From contig LUVW01000018.1 of assembly GCA_001661515.1 (NCBI GenBank), forward strand, positions 416,059 through 480,058: a stretch of DNA of 64,000 nucleotides, given 5' to 3'. This DNA comes from Capniomyces stellatus (taxonomy: Eukaryota; Kickxellomycota; Harpellomycetes; Harpellales; Legeriomycetaceae). The notes under the pieces were generated by a model, which saw only the letters and a list, made by a program, of their open reading frames with translations, searched no databases and was not told the origin of the DNA. This document shows positions 12,809 to 23,120 of the stretch, piece by piece. The position numbers and the translations under genes were made by a program. Within the stretch, counting starts at the first letter, position 1; every line of letters starts with the position of its first letter.

Positions 12809-14573
12809 ATGAACAGAGCATCAAAATCAGCACCAAAGCCAATCCCAAAGGAGGTTGTAGAGCTCCCAATATCCGACAGCACCGTCAAGGACAAGTACAA
12901 GACATCAGCAAGAGTTGCTAACCGTTAGTAGAATTTAAATTACGTTTACTAATTAACAGGAAAAGAAAATAAAACGAATTTGTTTTGACTACATTGAACT
13001 TGAAATCAAGTGATTGTTTGGCTGTTTTTCTAATTTGCTTTGTTTGTGTAATTCTAACCAATTGAACAGTCGTTTTAAGGAAAGTTCTCGATGCTTCAGT
13101 TGAGGGTGCCAAAGTCTTGGACCTTTGCAAGCTTGGAGATCAAACGGCCATCGAAATGTCTAGCAAAGAGTACTCCAAGGCCAAATTTGCCAAAGGTAGG
13201 ATGATTAATTACAGCAAATAAACATGGATGCGTTGTTTTTTCCTAGCTAATACCCGTGTTTGTACTAGAAAAGTGTCGATTTATATTTTATTAAACGAAG
13301 TCGTATGTTGCTGATTGTTTAGGATTGTCATACCCTACCAGTGTTGCTGTAAACAACATTGCCTGTCACTTTTCACCATTGGAAAGCGAATCTGAGAACA
13401 TCAAGGCTCTTGCTAACGGAGATGTAGTCAAGGTGTAAGTACAAATGTCATAAGAAATGGGAGCATACTCTTGTGCTGAAGTCAAATTAAAGCTGCTGTT
13501 GATGTGTACCTTATTAAAACCCACATGATATGTACATAATTATAGCCAAATCGGTATCCATTTCGACGGGTTTGCCACTATAATTGCTCACACCATAGTA
13601 GTTGGTGCTAGCGAGGTAATGATTGCTGCCCCTATTATTATTACCACTATTATTCTTGATGTTATTGCTGCATAAATGTGCCCAGCGAGTATATATACTT
13701 GTGTGTGTGTGTGTAATATTATACTAATAGGCTGTTTCACTTTTTTATAGGCAGCACCAGTAACAGGCGAAAAGGCAGACTTGTTGGCGGCCGCATACCA
13801 TACCTCTGAAGGTATCCTGCGCATGCTTAAACCCGGAAACATGGTAATGCACTATAAGAGCGCATCGACGGATATAAATAAACAGATACACTTATTGATG
13901 TTGCGAGTACCTGATGCTAAATATGTTTTAACTTTGATGATTATAGACCACCGAGGTTTCAGCTGTTGCCCAAAGAATTGCCGAATCTTTTGGTTGCAAG
14001 CCACTTGAGGGATCACTTTGCCACAACCAGTCGCAAAACATCATTGATGGAGAAAAACACATTGTTTTGAACCCAAGTGATGAGCAGAAAAAGAAGATTA
14101 CACCAAAGGCCATTGAGGTTGGTGAGGTTTACATGATTGATCTTTTGGTTTCTTCAGGAAGCGCCAAGCCAAAGCCATCCCAACTCAGAACCACAATCTT
14201 CAAAAAATCTGCCACCACATACCAGCTCAAGATGAATGTTGCCAGAGCCTTCTACTCGGAAGCCAAAACCAAATACGGAACTTTCCCATTCACTCTTAGA
14301 TCCTGCGAAGACGAACGCAAAGCACGCATGGGTGTTATTGAATGCGTAAAGTCAAGAGTCATGGAGCCATTTGATATTATCGAAGAAAAAGATGGCAACA
14401 ATGTTGCTCAGGTCTCATTCACCGTTCTGGTCACCGAAAACGGTCTTGATAGACTTACCCAAGGTCCAGCATGGAACCCTAAGCTTGTTAACACTGACAA
14501 GTCTGTTGATGCTGAGATGGAAAAGCTGCTTAAAGTCTCCCCAAAGAGCCTCAAGCCTACCCCAGCTGCCTAA
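12809..14573 (+). CDS. EBP1/PA2G4-like protein (methionine aminopeptidase fold, non-peptidase)
   Basis: A member of the proliferation-associated 2G4 family (fission yeast Cdb4, human EBP1/PA2G4): a pita-bread-fold protein lacking aminopeptidase activity that binds ribosomes and RNA. Six exons join in phase: 12809-12923, 13070-13195, 13323-13434, 13546-13615, 13751-13843 and 13947-14573, giving 380 residues. Family landmarks are YPTSVAVNNIACHFSPLES, GIHFDGFATIIAHT, LKPGNMTTEVSAV, LEGSLCHNQSQNIIDGEK, a fork-like segment VGEVYMIDLLVSSG, and FPFTLRSCEDERKARMGVIE. The Lys-rich tail of animal EBP1 is short here. Introns are 103-146 nt with clean GT-AG ends (intron 1 has CTAAC before AACAG). The codon across intron 1 reads Leu where animal proteins have Arg; this follows from the splice choice. 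Confidence 0.92.
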
Positions 14574-14908
14574 TTAAAATCAACTAATACTTTTAAATGC
14601 TTTAATGTGTGAGTGTGTTTTTTTTTTTTTTTTTCCAATTTCTTGAACTCTTTTTTTTTAAAATTTCATTGATAGTATTATCAAATCTATACTTGTAAGC
14701 TTGGATAATTCAGTTTAAAGTAGACCGGTTTGTTCGCTTTGAACGCAACATCTTGGAATTAATGAATGGGAGTGTAATTAGAGAAATGTTTTATTGGTTG
14801 ACAATAAAGTTATATACATTATGTAAATTGGAAATGAGATGGAAAAATAAGTGAAAATAATGCAGGCCAAGTTGAAATTGGTGGTTTAAACCTGAACTTG
14901 CATATAGG
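14574..14908. other. Convergent 3' intergenic region
   Basis: Short spacer between the 3' ends of the PA2G4-like gene (+) and the protease gene (-), with T-runs and an AATAAAG near 14803-14809. Nothing else seen. Confidence 0.5.
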
Positions 14909-15916
14909 TTAAAACTGAATAAAAAACGCAACGAATAGCACAAACACCAGTGAGCCAAACGAAGCATATGAACTTAAAACAGGTTTGCTAGCATTGGATC
15001 CAAGATAATTAGAATTGTTTTCAGTAGAGTAGACCAACACACTCTTGTCAATGCCTGTTTTTTCAGAGATCCAGTTAATAAAGTAGTATGCATGGGTGTA
15101 GTAAGCACCGCCATCAGATAAGCCGCAGTCAGGGTGGTCTGAGCCGCCCGGTGCGTTTCCGATACTTGTTATCCCTATTAGAGGCTTACTTCTATCGCCG
15201 GTGTAGATCAAAGGTCCACCCGAATCACCATAGCACGTATCCTGGTTGTTTACATTCATTGTACAGACCACCGAGTTGTCATTCCCATTCCATACCGGAT
15301 TCAGCTCCTTGCATGCTTTGGAAGAGCTAATTTGAAGCGGTACCTGTAAAAGAATAGGTGAAACTATAGCGTTTTCGCCATTGGAAGTAAGGCCCCAGCC
15401 GGCAGCAGCTACTGGTAGGTCGTCTTTTATTTTTTGGTTGTAGATCTTGGCAACTTCTGAAAGCGAGCTAGGCACATTTCTTTTTAGTTTGATTAGGCCA
15501 ATGTCATTTGCAGCTGTTCGCATATCATACTTTTCATAGGGAATAATTTCTTCTACACGGAAAACATTGACATTTTCTTCAATATTGAATTTACTTCCAA
15601 CACTGACATAAACCCGTTCCGGGCTAAATGGCTTGTTGTTTTTTCCAAACAGGCAATGCGCTGCAGTTAAAACGTAGTTATCACCAATCAACGAACCGCC
15701 ACACGCCTCGCCTGTTTCATCAAGATCGATATAAATAAACACTATATACGGAAAGTCCTTAAACTCTGCTGGTGTTCCGTTGATTACTCTTTCAGACTTG
15801 GCCACTTGGTTTGATTGTATTGGTATCAACCCACCAGATCGTGCTGGACTTAAGAGTGCCAATAGACCACAAGCTAGGGCTACGATATGTGTTGTTTTTA
15901 ACGTCAGGCTGACCAT
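14909..15916 (-). CDS. Trypsin-like serine protease, probably membrane/GPI-attached
   Basis: A secreted S1-family endopeptidase of 335 residues, single exon. It has a hydrophobic signal peptide (about 1-27), a short propeptide and an activation site at R43|VING, so it is made as a zymogen. The catalytic triad is complete: His87 in LTAAHC, Asp138 in NDIGLIKL and Ser232 in GDSGGP. Asp226, six residues before the serine (DTCYGDSGGP), corresponds to the specificity-pocket aspartate of trypsin, so cleavage after Arg or Lys is expected. Unusually the domain is followed by a Ser/Asn-rich stretch and a hydrophobic C-terminus (about 317-335), which looks like a GPI-anchor signal or membrane tail. S1 trypsins are patchy in fungi and often tied to insect or host association; that role here is inference. 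Confidence 0.93.
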   Translation of the reverse strand: MVSLTLKTTHIVALACGLLALLSPARSGGLIPIQSNQVAKSERVINGTPAEFKDFPYIVFIYIDLDETGEACGGSLIGDNYVLTAAHCLFGKNNKPFSPERVYVSVGSKFNIEENVNVFRVEEIIPYEKYDMRTAANDIGLIKLKRNVPSSLSEVAKIYNQKIKDDLPVAAAGWGLTSNGENAIVSPILLQVPLQISSSKACKELNPVWNGNDNSVVCTMNVNNQDTCYGDSGGPLIYTGDRSKPLIGITSIGNAPGGSDHPDCGLSDGGAYYTHAYYFINWISEKTGIDKSVLVYSTENNSNYLGSNASKPVLSSYASFGSLVFVLFVAFFIQF

Positions 15917-17403
15917 TCTCTTCCTTGATTATTATTTTTTATGTGCTGGTTAATTATACTAGCGCTGGCCTGTCAATGCAATGAGCGTATTTGATGGTAA
16001 ATATAATTTAGTATTGCTATGCAAAGGTTTAAATACAAAATTCTATAAATAACGGAATCAGGTATGCTTGCAAATCTATAATTCTATCAAAATGTAAAAA
16101 AAATCTGTATATTCAATTTTCAAACCTTTTGGCTCTGGCAATGAATATATATTTTCCATTTCAAACAAAGACAAGTAAAATTGTATTTATAAAATAGCTT
16201 AAAAGAAGTTGTAAATATAATAACCACATTACAACTCGCACTAGTATAATAAAACTAAGTGCGACTACAGGCATTCAGGCTGACTAACCCATGATAATAT
16301 GTTGCAGTAACTGGAAGAGAGTATACATGTTATCAAAATACAAACGTGTTTTTAAAGGAGACCCGAGATATCTATATGGGTTAAGATTAAAAAAAAAAAC
16401 AAGTGCAGGTACGAGTGCAAGACAATTTCTGTACGCCATACGTTTTAAACGTATAATTCTTTATCCCTTTCGTATACAACGAATCAACACAGATTAGTGG
16501 CAAGATCAAAAACAAAAAGCAATACGCAATACGGCCTTGCTACATGTTTTACAGGGTGCTGTAGATTAATCTTTTAGATCACATAGTCATAAATGAACGT
16601 GGTAGATGTGAGAATTTGTGAACACATTTAAAGTTTTTTTTTTTGGTTTAAGCATGGCGTTAACATACAACACACAAATGATTTAAATTAATAGTACATG
16701 ATATTGAGGGCTGGATATACTGATTGGTTAGAATTAATTGGTTTAGTTTGCAAACTGTTTTTCCATATCGTTTTTTTCTTTATTATCGTTTTTCCTATTT
16801 AGCTTTTTCAATACATCAACTTTTATTTTTTATTATTTTTTTGACATTTAATTTGACTGTAAAATAAACGTGTGTACCAAGTTTGTTATTGTAAAAAATA
16901 AAAGGGTTGACAGACAGGAACGGAAAATAAAAAATAATAAAAAAAATAGTTCTTTAATCCAATCAGGATTTATTAAATTAAATTAAACCCGTTTTAACGG
17001 TAAAAGAAAAAAGGGGGGGGTGGAAATGAAATATAAAAAAAAAAGGCAAGTTGGTGTTGACTTGAATTAAAGTGGAGAACGATTTTGGTATTGATTTGTA
17101 AATCAAGTTATTTTAGGATTTAAATAGTCGTGCAAATAACAAATACGGCCCATATGGTACGAGCTGTTTGGCTTGAGGTGATGAGAGAGAGTTGGTTAAT
17201 GGTAATAGTTTAATTATATGATTTATTGGAAACAAAATCAACATGACAAATTATGCAATACAAAAATATATTAAACAATGCTTTAAAAATGCTTTAAAAC
17301 ATTGTCATTTTGATATGTTAAATGACTCTATTAGCCAACACCCTTTCGATCAATTAGATTGTCCGTACCCGATGGGCATTGGTTCAGGGAGATTGGTGCT
17401 ACT
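15917..17403. other. Intergenic, AT-rich, no gene recognised
   Basis: About 1.5 kb. The left end is the promoter side of the protease gene. It holds T- and A-runs and a G-run near 17013. The stretch TTTATTGGAAACAAAATC at 17223-17240 recurs with one mismatch at 25603-25620, downstream of the next minus-strand gene. Confidence 0.5.
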
Positions 17404-17526
17404 TTAAGCCTGTATGTGTTCAAGTAGCGGGGGTTTGTGGATAGCCTCCAAAAACAATGCTGTTGCCAACACCGTCTTGGTGCTGAAGATATCAAGATTC
17501 TTGAGAAGCTTGGCGGTTGATTGATT
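17404..17526 (-). pseudogene. Short GC-richer coding-like fragment, unknown
   Basis: On the minus strand about 40 open codons end at a TAA (17406-17404). Composition is clearly richer in G+C than the flanks, and the peptide (LKNLDIFSTKTVLATALFLE, then AIHKPPLLEHIQA) looks like genuine protein. There is no start codon or convincing acceptor site just upstream, and an in-frame stop lies about 9 codons before it. A weaker similar-looking stretch (STFSTESITALKALAN) ends at 17599-17601. It may be the last exon of a gene or a decayed remnant; no family is recognised. Confidence 0.3.
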
Positions 17527-17779
17527 GTATTTTAATTAAAGAATAATGTATAAAAGATGGCATTGGAATGTTCTAGAAAGTATCACTCGCTTCTAATTAG
17601 CCAGTGCTTTCAAAGCTGTTATGGATTCAGTTGAAAATGTTGAGTTTGAGAGTAAACATGAGCTATAAAGTCAGTTACAAGATTTATAAAATACTGGGTC
17701 GCTAAATAAAGAAAAAAGGAGGAGGAGGAAGAGGAGGAGGGGGGAGAGGAGGGGGGAGAGGAAAAATTAAATATTGAAG

Positions 17780-20700
17780 TTAAAATATCACGGAAAACAA
17801 AGGACTGTTCCCAAGGCATATACCCTCTGTATCATTTCCAAAACCAAAGTCATAATTTTTATTGGAGTTGGTGTTGGTGTTGGAGGGATGAGGATTGGGA
17901 GGAGAGGAGGTATAATCTACAGGATTGGTGTTGGTGTTGGTGTTGTTAGTAGAGCCAATGTTGATAAAATCTGTGCTTGTGTCAAGGTGGGTATTAGTGT
18001 TATTACCGTTGAATTTATCAGTAAAAGATTCGGTTTTATTGCTGAGGTTGGAGGTTTGGTTGTTAGCGGGTGATGAATTGTTTGTGGTGGGGTTTGGTTT
18101 ACACTCTTGAGCAACAAAACTGAACCATTCTTCTTCGGTGTTAAACAGGAATGCGAGAAGCATTGATGAATCCATTTGGCTGATTGTCATGGACTTGAAG
18201 TTCAGAGTGTGGTGTTCGTCTTTACTATTTTCGTCAATGGACAAATGGTCTGGAGAAGGCGAGCTGGGACTGATTTGCGAGTTTTGGTTTTTTGAGTTGG
18301 CTAAATGCACTTTAGATGATTTTTCGGTTGATGGGTTGACGTTTTGGGACAGCAACTGAATTAGTTCGGGTTTGGGCTTTTTCTGGAAATTGTCAACAAA
18401 ATCGTATGATCCGCCAACAATCGAGTCGTCAAGGAGGCTAGCAGCACTCTCAGGGAGGTGAGGTTGCTGCTGAATGTTGGGGGTTAGTTTTAGGCTTGAC
18501 CTAGGTTTGGGAGAAGTGGTGGTTCTGTCGGGGGAGTTTGAGAGCGGGATGTGAGGCTTGATTATATGTGGGTCCAAATACAGAACCTCGCCGGACTGCT
18601 CGCCAATGAAGTAAAAGGACTTCCCAGGGGACCCACCAACAATGCCGAGGCTGGATGGGATCTGGAAAAGCCTGAGAAGTTTTTTGTGGTAAACAGGGTT
18701 AACGCAGGATATGCCGAGTCTTACCGGGACCAATAGGACAACAGGTCTCCAGGAATACGCGACCTGGCCAGACTCGGGGTGGTTTGCGCGGTTCTGGCTG
18801 TTGAGAGCGGTTCTAGTGATGTCACGGGTGTTGATTGATTGGTCGTTGGCAACAATGATGTTTACGGGGCATTCAGAGCCATGGGCGTTGGTGAGGATTT
18901 TGATTGTGTGGGCAGCGGTGGTGGGGCCAAACCAGTCACCGATTTTCTTGTCGAAAAGCAGGCCTGCACGAGCAAAGGCGTGTAGGGAGTAGTAGCCAAT
19001 GCCAGTTTCAGATGCACTTTGGGACGAGGCGGCGTTGGGTTCGTCGTCGGCAAACCACTCAAGGATCTGCTGATGCCACATGGAGGACAGCTGGGTTGGG
19101 GGGCGGATGATGTTTGATGGTGGGGGCCAGACGCCTGAGGATACGCCACCGGGGTAAGCCGAGTGGCAGATTGGCACAACGCGCATAAAAACCTCAGCTA
19201 GCATCATTTGCGAGGACCTGTGCATGCAGCCCCAGCCAATGTCGGAGGTATACCCAGACGGGGTGACTGGGGCAAAGTCTTTGCGGTACTGAAAGTAGAA
19301 TCTTTGGCTGATAGCGTACAGTGCCTGGAGCAGCGTGTGCTGGTCGTTGGTGATTTTAGACCACCACTCCTGCGAAACGTTTTTGGTTGCTGAGGCTTTG
19401 AACTTGTCGCCGTTTTTCAGCCGCATCAGGGCTTGTTCAGCGGAGACTCTAACCCCGTTGATCATGTAGTACTCGCCATCCTCGACGTTTGCTCCTTCGT
19501 CTGCATTTGGGGCGTTGGTTCCAAGCACCGTTTTTTTAAACACTTGGGGCGTGGAGAACAGCGATATGTGCTTGTTGCCGCCCGCGTCGCCTTCGTTTAA
19601 TGTCTTGCTTTTCTTTCCAACCAGCTGGTGTTGCGCGGTACCATCGTCGGTTGGCTGGCCAGGGCTGGCTCCAGAAACAGCATTCCTTATTCTGTGAATC
19701 GACCGCTTTGGAATCAGCGAGTTTATCAGGTCGTACTTTAGCAATGACTTTCTTGTGGGAATTTGGATATCAACATTCTCCGACAGTCCGCTGAATAGCG
19801 GGTCGTTTAGGTACTTGTTTTCGGTCGGCGGCTCTGAGCTGGACTTGAAGGCGCTATTTTCAACGTCAGTCATATCCCAGCCCTGGTCGATGTTTTCGTT
19901 GAATTGGATCCACATTTTGGGGTCCAGCGACATCTCCTCCAAGTTCATTGTTTTCAGCGGAACTTTCCCGCCAACTCTGCCTGCCGGCTCAATTTTACTA
20001 GTAAATACAGTGTTCAGTCCGCCCAGTGCTTGGTACTGGTTCGTCTTTTCTGCACGAGGAGGAATGACAAGTGTTTCTTTCTTTTGCGTCACACTGGAGC
20101 TGATCAGGTAGCTGGACCCCGGGTCTCTGGACAGCAAGTTGTCCATCTGCAGCTCAAACTCCATTGGGACGTCAGCGTGTGAGCCATATGATTCAGGCCA
20201 GAAGAATAGCCTGGCTGACGTGGCTATGCTGTTGAGCATTTTGCTGATCTTGAGTGTTGCGTTGGCGTCTTGGCGGAACTGGCTTTGCTGGTAAATAGGC
20301 CACATCGACACTTGGCTGTAGGCAGAGGCTACCAACACTATTTCGGTCTTGTTGTCTGAAAAATTTGTCAAGTCCCTGCCCAGAACCGTGTTTCCACTGG
20401 TGCTGGTGCTTCTGGAAAGGTCAGACCGGCTTGATTGAAGGGCTATTGAGATGTGCACAGCAAACGACATGTTGCACCTCCACGAGCTGCACACATCCCC
20501 ATACAGTCCACCCTCCAGCATCGATTTGGTGCATTTGCACTTTGGTTCTTTGTAGCAAGAAACCCACCCGTAGTTGCTCATTTGGCTAATGTTCCAGTTG
20601 TTCTTCTTCACCCACTCAACAATTCGAAACACTGATGTGTTTTGTTGAAAGCTTGGAACCACCCAGCACTCTCGGATCTTTGTCAGTAGCTCAGGCGGCT

Positions 20701-23120
20701 CTGTATTTGCCTTCTTTTCGTATGTTTTTACCAGCTGCATCGCAACCAACTCACGTACTCGGTCTGGTACGTCTATTTTCACTGGAATCGAGATCTTCTT
20801 TGCACTCGTCTTTTCGACCAGCACCGCGCCTTTATGCGCTGCATTTGATCCAGACTCGGGCTGTTTGTAAATCGAGGCGGTTCCTGTTGGCAGAACCTCA
20901 ATCGAGTCGTCGGAAAGCTCAGCATCAACCCCTAACACCTTTGCAACTTTACCCTGCTCCCCTCTCAAACTGCCAACCAGCGACATTTCCACTATTCCCT
21001 TTGGCAGATCCATCAGTACCTTTGGGTCATCTGGCTCTTTTCCATCCAAATCCATCAAAACTGCACTTTCTTCATCCTTGCCAGCAACCAAATCTCGTTT
21101 TGAACCTCTCCTTCCCATATCCTGTCTTTTCCTGTTTCCGCTGCTGTTATTCAGCATCACATACCCCTTTGAGCTGTCACTTCTGCTTGGCTTGGCCGGT
21201 GGTTTTGGTGCATACTGAGTTGTTTTGTTGCTGTTTTCGGTTGCTAAGCTGCGGTCCTCAACTGATTCCAGTCCCACCGCTTTCCTACCTGAATTCAGCC
21301 GCTCCAACTCGGTTCTGTTCGAGTACCTTTCGCCCATTTTGGATGTTTTGGGTGCCACCCCATTTTTGCTGACTGTGTCTTGTGAGCTTCTGATTTTTAG
21401 ACTCAGCTTTTCGCTAAGCGAAGACCTAACCTTCTCCTTCAACCCAATTCTTTCCCAACCCACCATTTCTGCGCTTTCGCTGTCTCCAACTTCGGTTTGG
21501 TCTTTATGCCTCTCTCCAGCTACACTGCTCGTCATACTATGAATGTTCGTATCGTTTTTGCTTGCTGTGCTTGATGTGGTCCGGCTTAAAGACAGATCTA
21601 CCCAGTCTTTTGCCCATTTATTCTTTGACTCACCTAACCTCTTTTGAATAATGCTCTGCTTTTTCAGCTCTATTTCTCTAACATTGAGTCTGGTTTTAGA
21701 TTCTTTATTTCCTTCATTGTTTGAGCTGTCGCTGGCAGAATTGAAGTTGATGTTGTCCCTGTCAACGCGCATTCTTTCTTTCTTATTTACTCTCGTCACT
21801 ACACCCCCGTGACTTGAGTCGTACTCCATCATGTACAAGTTAGGCGAAAATGTATGATACTTGTCATCGCAACCAATTCTAGCTGGGTCCCGGTCATGCT
21901 CCAATGGCTTAATCTTGGTCATATTTGTTCCAGGACTTGAAACCACCCTAGCCGTTGCTTTTTGCGAGCCAGATATTCCAAGCTGGTGCTTGTTCTTGCC
22001 AACCTGCGTTCTTCGACCCAATTTCGACTCCTCGTCACGCTCGTTTAGGATCAAGGGCAGCCTTACCAATTCATTACCTACAGCAAAAAATAAAAATAAA
22101 AAGAGCAACAACAACAAAAAAACAATTAATTGAGATCCAGTTTATAATCAAAATTCTGCAACTAAAAAACAACTTGAAATATACATGCTCTGTATCTATT
22201 TTCCAAACGGTCCCCCCCCCTCCCGATTTCTATTCCTGTTTTTGTTTTTGGTGATTGTAATAATAGCTATCTTGAAATCCAATAAATAAAACTGACTTCT
22301 TAAACTCACCTTGAAAAACATAACAGATACCAAGGATCCATATAGGCTGGTTACTGAATATCGTAGGTATGGTTTGCTCCATATTATATGTACTATTTGA
22401 CTTTAGGTACTGGACCGGCTGTGATTTGTATATCCAGTAGCCCACTTGTTTTAAGAGCTGGGTGGGCTTGCTGACTTTACTTCCCCAGATAGCCAACTTG
22501 TCGTTTTTATTTTCGTCCGTTGGGTATTTGCCGTTTCCGATTTTGTTATTTTGTTCAAGCTCGTTGATAACGCTTTCGGACACTATATCATCGTCACTGG
22601 TGTTTATCATATCAAACCCTTCAAATTCCAGGCTTTTTTCTTTGCCTGCCCTTTTCCTACCTGCCTCGGCGCCGTTGTTGTATTGTGAATCTGGCTCTGT
22701 CGTCTTTAAACCCGTAGATATGCTTGAGTCGCCTCTTTTCAGTGACCTTTCTGCAATCAAAGGCAGTTTCTTCATTTTTCTTGAACTGCTGCTGTCGTTT
22801 TTGCTATCCTTGGTTTTCGAAACCAGCTTTGTTGTGGTTCTCTTTGTTCTGCTTGAATAGCCTTTTTCAGTCACTTTGCTGCTATCTCTATTGCTTTTCT
22901 TTCTCCTGCTACCCTTATTCACAACTATAAAATCGTACGCCTCATTTTTACTCGGTAGCACAGGTGAATTGTTTTCACTGCTGATAAATCCTCCTGTGCT
23001 GCGATTCTGTTTCTGTTTCTGGTAATGAACAAACCCGCCCTCTGCTTCCCTTCCACGAAGCGTACTATCTTCGTTGTATCCGACTTCTTGCAACTTTCCT
23101 TCAAGCTTTAAATTAATCAT
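17780..23120 (-). CDS. atg4: Atg4-type cysteine protease with very large internal insertion
   Basis: Atg4 (peptidase C54) cleaves the C-terminus of Atg8 and later releases it from phosphatidylethanolamine, in the cytosol during autophagy. Two exons (23120-22310 and 22077-17780) join in phase across a 232-nt intron starting GTGAGT, giving 1702 residues against the usual 400-500. The family start (PIWILGICYVF, about 263) is in exon 1. The rest of the fold resumes only near residue 1165 (ISQRFYFQYRKDFAPVTPSG), followed by the catalytic cysteine in DIGWGCMHRSSQMM (Cys1221), FYFIGEQSGEVLYLDPH with Asp1439 and His1441, and the closing MDSSMLLAFLF..EEEWFSF segment. About 890 residues therefore separate the two parts. 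Most are Ser/Lys-rich, but 736-822 is Trp/Cys-containing. The N-terminal ~250 and the C-terminal Asn/Thr tail are also extra. Confidence 0.88.
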
